25,793 nt of DNA from a virus: positions 1 through 25,793 of the IMG/VR virus record IMGVR_UViG_3300010354_017483; one strand, written 5' to 3'. Of this stretch, positions 1-4,657 are shown piece after piece (position 1 is the stretch's first letter; each line of letters starts with the position of its first letter). The notes beneath the pieces are model-generated. The model was not told the DNA's origin and did no database searches. It saw nothing but the letters and a program-made list of their open reading frames with translations. Made by a program: the position numbers and the translations under genes.

Positions 1-746
1 ACTATATTTTTTTGCATCATATTAATCAATTCATCTAAAGCAGAACTATCGTTTTTACTTACTCTCCACATCAAAATCCTAGTGGCAGGACCATATTTAC
101 CATCTTGTTTAAAAGTCATTGCATCATGTAAACTACGATTACGAGCTGCTTGATCGTTTATAACTGCAGATATTAAATCGCTATGTGACTTACTTGCTGC
201 AGCAGACGTCGCCTTTTTAGGTGCTTTACTGAGGTGTGGATTAGGTTCACTACCATCAATTACTACACTCCAAATTTCCATTGGGTCCACATTCTTAAAT
301 TCTTGTGTACCTCTACTAACAAACTTATAATCCTTTATCTTAGGATTGACTAATCTATATACAGCATCAGTCATTGTGACTCCACCATAATCCGCAAGAC
401 TTTCTGTACGAGCAGCAAGGTTTACAGCATCTCCCATAAGATTAGTACCATATATCCATACTTCACCGACATGCATACCTATACGCCAGCGCATACCATT
501 ATTTAATTTTTTCATACGTGCTTGCATTTCTATGCCAAAACGAACAGCATCAACTGCGCTGGCAAACTCAATGAGTACGCTGTCTCCCCCTGTATTGAAT
601 AGACGACCTTTACTGGCATCTATTAAGGGATCAATAACAGCCCTGCAAGCATCTAACTTGGCTAGTGTTCCTGCTTCATCTTTTTGCATTAAACTACTAT
701 ACCCAATGACGTCACTACAAATTATTGTAGCTAGTTTAGTTTCCAT
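1..746 (-). CDS. Class III nucleotidyl cyclase (3'-truncated by window edge)
   Basis: The frame is open from the ATG at 746-744 to the window edge: 248 residues, no stop. An AGGGA Shine-Dalgarno sits about 9 nt upstream. Residues 5-163 form a class III cyclase homology domain of the compact type common in alphaproteobacteria. D12 (in ICSDVIGYS) and D55 (in NTGGDSVLIEF) are the two metal-binding aspartates; N109 and R113 (in GDAVNLAAR) are the transition-state residues. A catalytically competent enzyme making a cyclic nucleotide from an NTP is therefore expected. At the purine-specifying positions, usually Lys with Asp/Thr in adenylyl cyclases and Glu/Cys in guanylyl cyclases, I read N51 and N102, so the substrate cannot be assigned. 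Beyond residue 165 is a low-complexity linker rich in Ala, Lys and Ser, then an unrecognised C-terminal part. It overlaps the upstream gene by 11 bp, so the two are probably coupled and read from the late promoter at 1214-1221. The family call is firm; the product is open. Confidence 0.88.
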   Translation of the reverse strand, partial: METKLATIICSDVIGYSSLMQKDEAGTLAKLDACRAVIDPLIDASKGRLFNTGGDSVLIEFASAVDAVRFGIEMQARMKKLNNGMRWRIGMHVGEVWIYGTNLMGDAVNLAARTESLADYGGVTMTDAVYRLVNPKIKDYKFVSRGTQEFKNVDPMEIWSVVIDGSEPNPHLSKAPKKATSAAASKSHSDLISAVINDQAARNRSLHDAMTFKQDGKYGPATRILMWRVSKNDSSALDELINMMQKNI

Positions 747-1176
747 TTAATTCTTCCCTGCGCCAATTATAATCTGGGTAACATTGTCTAGGAGCTATTT
801 TCTTATCTATAGTAATTACCCATATGTATTCGCACATTCTTTTAATAATTTCAGTATTGGCTTGTATTCTTTTATCTTGTGATTTTAAACTATTTTCTAA
901 AGCAATATTAGTTTCCTCTAATTTTTTAATAAGAGCATTCTGTTTTTCTAATTGGATTTCTAAATTATTCTGTTGATTAAGTACTACATTAGGTTGAACT
1001 TGAATATCTAATTCTTTAGATGATGTTTTAAAAGTCATCAGAATTAATACTAAGGCGGCGATGGACAATAATAAGACTAAGGAATAAACTGGTTTAGACT
1101 TTATCCATGCTAAAACTAATTCATGTCTAGCCATCTTCAAATTTCTAACTGATCGAGTATAAGGTTTTCTAGGCAT
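736..1176 (-). CDS. One-helix membrane protein with coiled coil (i-spanin-like shape)
   Basis: This 146-residue protein has a basic N-terminus (residues 1-28), one hydrophobic helix at about residues 29-48 (VYSLVLLLSIAALVLILM) and a long predicted coiled coil at about 65-108 rich in Gln, Leu, Glu and Asn. The C-terminus has two cysteines (near C115 and C131). I do not recognise a family. The basic N-terminus suggests N-in topology with the coiled coil in the periplasm, the shape of an inner-membrane spanin, but that is inference. It is the first gene after the minus-strand late promoter at 1214-1221, and its 3' end overlaps the cyclase start by 11 bp, so it is probably co-expressed with the cyclase late in infection. 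It could instead be a membrane anchor or partner of the cyclase. The Shine-Dalgarno at the chosen start is weak (GGA). Confidence 0.72.
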   Translation of the reverse strand: MPRKPYTRSVRNLKMARHELVLAWIKSKPVYSLVLLLSIAALVLILMTFKTSSKELDIQVQPNVVLNQQNNLEIQLEKQNALIKKLEETNIALENSLKSQDKRIQANTEIIKRMCEYIWVITIDKKIAPRQCYPDYNWRREELNGN

Positions 1177-1194
1177 AAGAGTTATCCATAAATC

Positions 1195-1202
1195 TATAAA
1201 TA
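1195..1202 (+). promoter_or_regulatory. T4-type late promoter octamer for the DUF4337 operon
   Basis: An exact TATAAATA lies 33 nt before the ATG of the plus-strand operon. This is the consensus recognised by the T4-type late sigma factor gp55. An AAAGGA ribosome binding site follows at 1224-1229. A second exact copy on the opposite strand, 11 nt away, makes this a divergent late promoter pair. Confidence 0.75.
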
Positions 1203-1213
1203 ATTAATAAAAG

Positions 1214-1221
1214 TATTTATA
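1214..1221 (-). promoter_or_regulatory. T4-type late promoter octamer for the coiled-coil/cyclase operon
   Basis: An exact TATAAATA on the minus strand, 37 nt before the ATG at 1176. It faces away from the plus-strand octamer at 1195-1202. The initiation regions predicted for the two promoters overlap, so they may compete. Confidence 0.72.
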
Positions 1222-1235
1222 GTAAAGGAAATAAA

Positions 1236-1751
1236 ATGGCAGAAGAAAAGAAAGTACCAACACGTAGTGAACGTGAAGCAGCCATCAAGGATAAGGCTGG
1301 TTTTGTAATTGTTTTTCTTGCAGCACTATTAGCTATTAATACTATGATAGGCGGGTCTAACAGTAGTAAAATTCAAAACAATACCATACAAGCCAATAAT
1401 ATGTGGGCATGGTATCAAGCAAAAAATGTTCGAGGTGTATTATATGAAATAAATGCTGCTGAAACACAAATCCCAGCTAATAAGGAAAAATTCGAAGCTG
1501 AAGCTAAACGCATGAGTGATGATAAGAAAGATATTATGGAAAAAGCTAAAGCTCTAGAAGCAGAAAGAGATGAGGCTAAGAAACGTAGCCCATGGTTTAC
1601 CTGGGGTGGTAGCATTCTTCAAATAAGTATTGTTCTTCTTACTGCAAGTATTTTAGCTGCTAGTATGCCTATGTTTTATGTTAGTACTGTAGTGGGCGCA
1701 CTTGGTAGTTTAATAGTTAGCCAAGCATTATGGATGTGGCTTCCATGGTAA
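1236..1751 (+). CDS. DUF4337-type membrane protein
   Basis: 171 residues. The charged N-terminus contains a Lys/Glu/Arg-rich stretch. A first membrane helix lies at about residues 21-38 (FVIVFLAALLAINTMIGG). A motif reading IQANNMWAWYQAKNVRG follows at about 51-67, then a soluble helical, coiled-coil-like segment at about 72-118. Two C-terminal helices lie at about 124-145 and 147-168. The NxMWAWYQAK segment between helix 1 and a charged helical region is what I recall of DUF4337 proteins, found in bacteria and in some phages; their function is unknown. The ATG follows a clear AAAGGA ribosome binding site and a late-promoter octamer. It is the first gene of a three-gene plus-strand set of membrane proteins whose ends overlap. 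A role in lysis, membrane signalling or superinfection exclusion is possible, but nothing here shows which. Confidence 0.72.
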   Translation: MAEEKKVPTRSEREAAIKDKAGFVIVFLAALLAINTMIGGSNSSKIQNNTIQANNMWAWYQAKNVRGVLYEINAAETQIPANKEKFEAEAKRMSDDKKDIMEKAKALEAERDEAKKRSPWFTWGGSILQISIVLLTASILAASMPMFYVSTVVGALGSLIVSQALWMWLPW

Positions 1752-1951
1752 AAATACTTGCTTTAGTTAGCATAGTATTTTTAGTTGGTTGCGCTGACAG
1801 ATATAGGTATCCTTGCCAAGATCCAAATAACTGGAATGAAAATTTTTGTAAAAAACCCTTATGCGAAATTAATAGATCGTGTCCAGAACATATCTTCAAG
1901 GAAGATTTGATGAACGGTAGTATAAATAGAGACAAGGATTGTAGACGATGA
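1745..1951 (+). CDS. Small Cys-rich lipoprotein
   Basis: From the ATG at 1745 the product is 68 residues and begins with a classic lipoprotein signal: a lysine near the start, a short hydrophobic run (ILALVSIVFL) and the lipobox LVGC, giving an acylated Cys at residue 16. An in-frame ATG at 1730 would add MDVAS, with an acidic charge in the n-region, so I prefer 1745. The mature part has six more cysteines (in YRYPCQDP, NFCKKPLCE, RSCPE and the C-terminal DCRR), which suggests disulfides in the periplasm. It overlaps the end of the DUF4337-type gene, and its TGA overlaps the next ATG (ATGA). By size and position it could be an outer-membrane spanin, with the coiled-coil protein at 736-1176 as a possible inner partner; that is inference. 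Confidence 0.7.
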   Translation: MVKILALVSIVFLVGCADRYRYPCQDPNNWNENFCKKPLCEINRSCPEHIFKEDLMNGSINRDKDCRR

Positions 1952-2334
1952 AGGATATTTTAGATAAAATCGTCGGTGAACCGAGTAAGGAAGAAGTAGA
2001 TGACCACCCTAAAAGAAGTCGTAAAGGCGAACGTTATACAGAAAATGAACTCATGGTACGGCTTAAGTTCATCATTGGGTGCTGCTTGGCCTTCACTCTT
2101 ATTGGGATTGTTTTTACAGTTCTTTATAGTATTATGTTTGTCACTCAGCCTCTTAATGCTATTAGTCCCATAGACCAAAAATTTTTCGAATTGATTATTC
2201 CTGTAGCTACATTCTTATGTGGTACTTTGTCTGGCATTATGCTTGCAGGTACAGGTAAGGAAGCTGCTATGGCAGGAGCAAAAGCAGCAGCTGACCAAGC
2301 AGCTAAAGAAGCGAAGGATAAGGAAAATAAGTAA
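1948..2334 (+). CDS. Two-helix membrane protein, holin-like size, function unknown
   Basis: 128 residues. The charged N-terminus (about residues 1-36) holds many Lys, Glu and Asp. Two hydrophobic segments follow at about 37-64 (with FIIGCCLAFTLIGIVFTVLY) and 82-102 (ELIIPVATFLCGTLSGIMLAG). The C-terminal tail, about 103-128, is a highly charged Ala/Lys/Glu helix. The second helix carries small-residue GxxxG-like spacing, which favours helix packing. Size, two helices and a charged tail would suit a holin or another small phage membrane protein, but I see no diagnostic motif and no endolysin nearby. The start overlaps the lipoprotein stop (ATGA), so the two are translationally coupled under the late promoter at 1195. 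The strong hairpin at 2356-2399 lies just after its stop. Confidence 0.68.
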   Translation: MKDILDKIVGEPSKEEVDDHPKRSRKGERYTENELMVRLKFIIGCCLAFTLIGIVFTVLYSIMFVTQPLNAISPIDQKFFELIIPVATFLCGTLSGIMLAGTGKEAAMAGAKAAADQAAKEAKDKENK

Positions 2335-2355
2335 CCTACTTAATCAAATAATAGA

Positions 2356-2399
2356 CATATGGGTAGCATATAGCCTAATATGGATATATGCCCCATATG
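2356..2399. terminator. Strong hairpin at a convergent gene junction
   Basis: The arms at 2356-2372 and 2385-2399 pair as 8 bp (CATATGGG/CCCATATG), a two-base bulge (TA), then 7 bp (GCATATA/TATATGC) around a 12-nt loop. The hairpin lies between the end of the plus-strand operon and the 3' end of the minus-strand tRNA. No T-run follows on either strand, so it is not a textbook intrinsic terminator. It could be a bidirectional terminator, a 3'-end stabiliser or part of tRNA processing. Confidence 0.5.
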
Positions 2400-2437
2400 T
2401 TATGATGCCTAACGATATAGATAATTTAAAATGTTAA

Positions 2438-2512
2438 TGGATGCGGGGGAAGGAATCGCACCTCCGACCTGTGGATTATGAGTCCACCGTTCTACTTCTG
2501 AACTACCCCGCG
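2438..2512 (-). tRNA. tRNA-Met(CAT), initiator type
   Basis: A full cloverleaf reads on the minus strand. The acceptor arms are CGCGGGG and CCCCGCA, and the D stem is GTTC/GAAC. The anticodon stem GTGGA/TCCAC closes the loop CTCATAA, giving anticodon CAT. The variable loop is AGGTC, and the T stem is GGAGG/CCTTC. The first acceptor pair is the C1-A72 mismatch that marks bacterial initiator tRNA, and the acceptor stem matches what I recall of E. coli tRNA-fMet. The anticodon stem has G29-G30-A31 instead of the usual three Gs. The 3' CCA is encoded, after a T at the discriminator. The T loop reads TGCGATT, so position 55 is G instead of the near-universal T. It starts 5 nt after the stop of the 40-aa gene and probably shares its transcript. 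Confidence 0.9.
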
Positions 2513-2517
2513 ATAGA

Positions 2518-2640
2518 CTACTTACCTTGACCTCTATACTTCTTATAAGATCTCTTGGTATGTTTATTCATGGTAGCAGTTTTGCTACCATTCTGCCTTG
2601 TTCTTTTTTCAACTGATTTGTGTTTCTTTTCTGTAGTCAT
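2518..2640 (-). CDS. 40-aa very basic protein, function unknown
   Basis: The 40-residue frame begins at the ATG at 2640-2638, with AAAGGA about 9 nt upstream, and stops at TAG. About 14 of its residues are Lys or Arg; it starts MTTEKKHKSVEKRTRQ and ends SYKKYRGQGK. There is no membrane helix or known motif. It overlaps the 3' end of the zinc-ribbon gene by 32 bp in another frame and ends 5 nt before the tRNA. Such a basic peptide could bind nucleic acid. I believe similar tiny basic proteins occur in other T4-like phages, but cannot confirm it here. Confidence 0.6.
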   Translation of the reverse strand: MTTEKKHKSVEKRTRQNGSKTATMNKHTKRSYKKYRGQGK

Positions 2641-2929
2641 TTTCTAATATCCTTTGAATATCTGGATCAATTCCATTACCAACATTTATAGCTTTTTTAT
2701 AAGAAGCATCTGTTCTTTTTTTATCCTCATTAGTAATGGTTCTTGTACCACATTCATCACAAATAGAGTAGTAAAAATAATGCTTAACCGGGCCACCGAC
2801 CCATTTGTAATTAGTTTCTTTTACTTCTGAATATTCAACTAATTTATTTTTACATTCTATCGGAGAGCATTTAGGTTTATTTGTAATGGGATCAATATAA
2901 ACTACAGGTCCATGCTTTTGTTTTTTCAT
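2609..2929 (-). CDS. Zinc-ribbon protein resembling the MqsA/YgiT N-terminal domain
   Basis: 106 residues. Two cysteine pairs, C21-x4-C26 and C57-x2-C60 (YSICDECG), can form one zinc site. The segment around the second pair, YSICDECGTRTITNEDKKR, resembles the zinc-binding domain of MqsA/YgiT-type antitoxins, where a CxxCG knuckle is followed by a helix with many charged residues. The helix-turn-helix that full MqsA carries at its C-terminus is absent; the remaining 45 residues are polar and look helical. No toxin gene adjoins it, so a toxin-antitoxin role is not supported. Its ATG overlaps the stop of the Sm-like gene (ATGA), and it lies in a string of small coupled genes downstream of hsp20. 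Confidence 0.7.
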   Translation of the reverse strand: MKKQKHGPVVYIDPITNKPKCSPIECKNKLVEYSEVKETNYKWVGGPVKHYFYYSICDECGTRTITNEDKKRTDASYKKAINVGNGIDPDIQRILENDYRKETQIS

Positions 2930-3216
2930 GACTTCTTAATTAACTGAATACCTGATCCAAAAATTTTATTGTAATTGTTATACAACTCTTCAGCTGGCTC
3001 TGCTTCCCATACTATAGATCTTTTATCTATAACTAGCTCATGATTTTTGGTGTAACCAGCATAAGGAATAAGACCCATTCTATGCTGCTCCATTGTTGAT
3101 TGAGCAGGCAAAATAGCAATAGCACATGGTTGTTCTACTTTTAATTTATCATCTTTTAAATCAGTAATCTCACCAATTACTTCTTCACCAGTGATTATTT
3201 TCATAATTTTAATCAT
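2926..3216 (-). CDS. Sm-like phage protein (putative RNA-binding)
   Basis: 96 residues. The opening IKIMKIITGEEVIGEITDL and the following DDKLKVEQPCAIAI have the strand-turn-strand pattern of the short LSm-like proteins I recall from T4-like cyanophages, with a conserved (I/L)xxGEE(V/L)IGE start and a later 'GLIPY' segment followed by a C-terminal 'YN.IFGSGI' tail. Both later elements are present here (MGLIPYAGY and YNKIFGSGI). Those proteins are thought to adopt the Hfq/Sm fold, but their RNA targets are not known. The start overlaps the stop of the 59-aa gene (ATGA), and its stop overlaps the zinc-ribbon start the same way, so these genes are translationally coupled. A TATAAATA octamer lies about 70 nt upstream. 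Confidence 0.68.
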   Translation of the reverse strand: MIKIMKIITGEEVIGEITDLKDDKLKVEQPCAIAILPAQSTMEQHRMGLIPYAGYTKNHELVIDKRSIVWEAEPAEELYNNYNKIFGSGIQLIKKS

Positions 3217-3392
3217 AATTTCTCCAGGTATTCAAACGCTTGCATTTCATCAATAAAAACTACTAACGAATATTCTAAAGACTTCTTATTTATAGAATGA
3301 ATTAGAATTTGATTGTCTAGAGAACTGATTTTTAATATGCAATCCCCTAGACTAATCGTATCAAAAGTACAAATTTTACCTTCTACTGCCAC
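3213..3392 (-). CDS. 59-aa protein with GTG start, function unknown
   Basis: This 59-residue frame opens at GTG (3392-3390). The codon just upstream is an in-frame TAA, so GTG is the first possible start. A weak AGAGAG lies about 5 nt before it. It ends at TGA overlapping the ATG of the Sm-like gene. The protein begins AVEGKICTFDTISLGDCILK and looks like a small beta-rich domain ending in a short acidic helix (DEMQAFEYLEKL). I recognise no family. The overlaps on both sides and the clean open frame in AT-rich DNA make it a likely real gene. Confidence 0.55.
   Translation of the reverse strand: MAVEGKICTFDTISLGDCILKISSLDNQILIHSINKKSLEYSLVVFIDEMQAFEYLEKL
3287..3294 (-). promoter_or_regulatory. 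Possible late promoter octamer inside the 59-aa gene
   Basis: An exact TATAAATA on the minus strand, about 70 nt before the Sm-like gene. It would serve the Sm-like, zinc-ribbon, 40-aa and tRNA set. It lies within a coding frame, so chance in AT-rich DNA is a real alternative. Confidence 0.35.
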
Positions 3393-3484
3393 TTACGCTC
3401 TCTAATAATTTTTTGTACTTGTCTATCAATTCTCATTTGCCTACCTTTAATAATAGAACATACGACATTTTTGATAGTTTTCAT
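3383..3484 (-). CDS. 33-aa basic micro-ORF, function unknown
   Basis: The 33-residue frame begins at the ATG at 3484-3482, whose ATGA overlaps the stop of the 49-aa gene. AAAGG lies 6 nt upstream, a good ribosome binding site. It ends at TAG, overlapping the start of the 59-aa gene. It begins MKTIKNVVCSIIKGRQ and ends in a basic helix (VQKIIRERKWQ). There is no recognised family. Support comes only from spacing, overlaps and the ribosome binding site. Confidence 0.45.
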   Translation of the reverse strand: MKTIKNVVCSIIKGRQMRIDRQVQKIIRERKWQ

Positions 3485-3630
3485 AGTAAGCCTTTCTGTT
3501 GTAAAATTTTTTCTCTATAGCTAAAATCGGCTCGATCTATACTTTTTGCTAAATATAATTCTGCCTGTGATTTAATTTTAAATTTTTGCTTTAGCCAATT
3601 CGTTAGTTTACAATCAGATGTTGATATCAT
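3481..3630 (-). CDS. 49-aa protein, function unknown
   Basis: 49 residues from the ATG at 3630-3628, which overlaps the last 17 bp of hsp20 in another frame; GAGAAG lies about 7 nt upstream. The sequence is mostly helical and charged (NWLKQKFKIKSQAELYLAKS, then a Ser/Tyr/Arg segment and KILQQKGLL). The repeated pattern of basic, hydrophobic and acidic positions suggests a small helical bundle. Its TGA overlaps the next ATG. I recognise no family. Confidence 0.55.
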   Translation of the reverse strand: MISTSDCKLTNWLKQKFKIKSQAELYLAKSIDRADFSYREKILQQKGLL

Positions 3631-4114
3631 TATTCTTCTCAGTCAAGAGTTGCTTTTTGCTTGTCTTCGACTCAGTATCTTTTACTTCAATTTTTTTAGG
3701 CTTTTTATGTTCAGGAATAATTTTTTCTAAAGCGATTTTAAGCATACCATTCATCATAGCAGCATCATTGATTTCAATGTGCTCATCAAGTAAAAAGGTA
3801 CGAGTAAATGCCCTATTAGCTATTCCCTTAAACAGGAAATTATCATTATCTTCCTGTGCCTTACCTGAAATAATTAACTTATTATCTTCAAAGGTAACTT
3901 CAATATCAGATTTAGCAAAACCTGCGACGGCAAGTTCAATAACATATTTGTTATCTTCTACTTTTTTGATATTGTATGGAGGATAGTTAGGAATATTTTT
4001 AGTTAGGTCGTCATGGAATTTTGCCATGCGATTATAGGTCTCATCAAAGCCGACAAGAAACTTGTCCATATCTTTAAACATATCGAAAGGTCCGTTTTTA
4101 AGTACTAAAGTCAT
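3614..4114 (-). CDS. hsp20: Hsp20 small heat-shock protein
   Basis: 166 residues. The alpha-crystallin domain spans about residues 45-140. It opens with the NYPPYNIKK motif typical of IbpA-type Hsp20 and continues through the VELAVAGFAKSDIEV segment and 'LIISGKAQED' strand to the GMLKIALEKIIPE motif (the GxLxIxLxxxxPE signature) near residues 123-135. The N-terminus resembles phage Hsp20 proteins (an Asp/Phe-rich helix), and the tail is long, Lys-rich and has no clear IxI motif. Hsp20 is a holdase that binds unfolding proteins; in T4-like phages of aquatic hosts it is a conserved accessory gene, often near the structural or replication block. AGGAGA lies 8 nt before the ATG. Upstream is a 112-nt leader with three hairpins and a late-promoter octamer at 4226-4233, suggesting late expression, possibly with leader control. 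Confidence 0.92.
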   Translation of the reverse strand: MTLVLKNGPFDMFKDMDKFLVGFDETYNRMAKFHDDLTKNIPNYPPYNIKKVEDNKYVIELAVAGFAKSDIEVTFEDNKLIISGKAQEDNDNFLFKGIANRAFTRTFLLDEHIEINDAAMMNGMLKIALEKIIPEHKKPKKIEVKDTESKTSKKQLLTEKNNDINI

Positions 4115-4145
4115 TTAAGTTCTCCTATTTAGCGAGATAAAAATT

Positions 4146-4166
4146 GCCAACCCTTATGGCGTTGGC
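4146..4166 (-). terminator. Intrinsic terminator-like hairpin after regA
   Basis: On the minus strand GCCAAC-G-CC pairs with GG-GTTGGC around an ATAA loop, an 8-bp stem with one bulged G, and is followed by AATTTTTATC. This fits a rho-independent terminator for the replisome transcript that ends with regA. It also sits in the leader of any hsp20 transcript starting at 4226, so it may act as an attenuator or a leader structure. Confidence 0.6.
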
Positions 4167-4167
4167 A

Positions 4168-4219
4168 CCAGTGGATATTTGAATAGCCTTCACTGGCATG
4201 CTATTTCCCATCCCGGGAA
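4168..4219 (-). other. Two further hairpins in the hsp20 leader
   Basis: CCAGTG/CACTGG (arms at 4168-4173 and 4191-4196) and TTCCC/GGGAA (arms at 4205-4209 and 4215-4219) form two small hairpins between the late octamer and the terminator-like hairpin. Together the three hairpins fill most of the 112-nt leader. They may protect or regulate the mRNA. Confidence 0.4.
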
Positions 4220-4225
4220 TATAAT

Positions 4226-4233
4226 TATTTATA
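4226..4233 (-). promoter_or_regulatory. T4-type late promoter octamer for hsp20
   Basis: An exact TATAAATA on the minus strand, straddling the regA stop (4229-4231) and 111 nt before the hsp20 ATG. It would drive hsp20 and the small genes after it. The transcript would pass through the terminator-like hairpin at 4146-4166. Confidence 0.6.
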
Positions 4234-4657
4234 CCGTAGATTGCTTCTTTTTGCCAATATTATACTTTGTTTGTAGATCCCATTCATCCTTTTCTTTAAA
4301 TGCTATTATTTTTATCTGTGATAAAGGAGCTACATCCTCAAATAGTTTAGCATTCAAGACTTTTACCAATCCCCAATCAACTAATAATTTAGATATAGTA
4401 TTTCTTCTCTGTAAATCATTATCAGTTAGATCCGCTTGTTTTCCATCTAGAGCAAACAATTCTTTAAAGTGAACAATAAAATATCTACCTTGCTTATGTA
4501 AAATATGGCAAGATTGATAAAGCACTTTATCTTTTCTAGAGGCTACACCGATTCTAGTTAATGTTTCTCTGACCTTTAAAAAATCGTCAGGGTGTGTTAA
4601 GGTAACTTCCAAAGGAGCATATCCAGGAAAGTCAATATGAAAAAGTTCATCCGCCAT
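4229..4657 (-). CDS. regA: RegA translational repressor
   Basis: From the ATG at 4657 the product is 142 residues. Residues 17-142 match T4 RegA closely from memory: the VTLTHPDDFLKVRETLTRIG start, the nearly unchanged KDKVLYQSCHIL, then YFIVHFKELFALDGK, LLVDWGLVKV and the terminal KDEWDLQTKYNIG. RegA is an RNA-binding protein that represses translation of early phage mRNAs at their initiation regions, in T4 including gene 44, gene 45 and its own. The N-terminal 16 residues (MADELFHIDFPGYAPL) extend beyond T4 RegA, which is 122 residues. The longer frame starts at GTG (4666), but the AGGTGG Shine-Dalgarno is placed for the ATG at 4657, so that start is chosen. It overlaps the end of gp62 by 11 bp and is last in the clamp/loader block, as in T4. 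Confidence 0.95.
   Translation of the reverse strand: MADELFHIDFPGYAPLEVTLTHPDDFLKVRETLTRIGVASRKDKVLYQSCHILHKQGRYFIVHFKELFALDGKQADLTDNDLQRRNTISKLLVDWGLVKVLNAKLFEDVAPLSQIKIIAFKEKDEWDLQTKYNIGKKKQSTV

Noticed and set aside
532-750. 72-codon plus-strand frame at the left end
   Set aside because: It is opposite the conserved cyclase domain, whose catalytic motifs fix the coding strand.
1-2334. A complete Pycsar-like defence operon
   Set aside because: The cyclase is present, but no neighbour shows a cyclic-nucleotide-binding or TIR domain, so only the cyclase is claimed.
2219-2437. 72-codon plus-strand frame after the two-helix protein
   Set aside because: It overlaps the real gene in another frame and runs into the hairpin; no ribosome binding site, and its composition is unlike a protein.
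3618-3986. 122-codon plus-strand frame opposite hsp20
   Set aside because: It is the complement of a conserved Hsp20 gene and has no ribosome binding site or family match.
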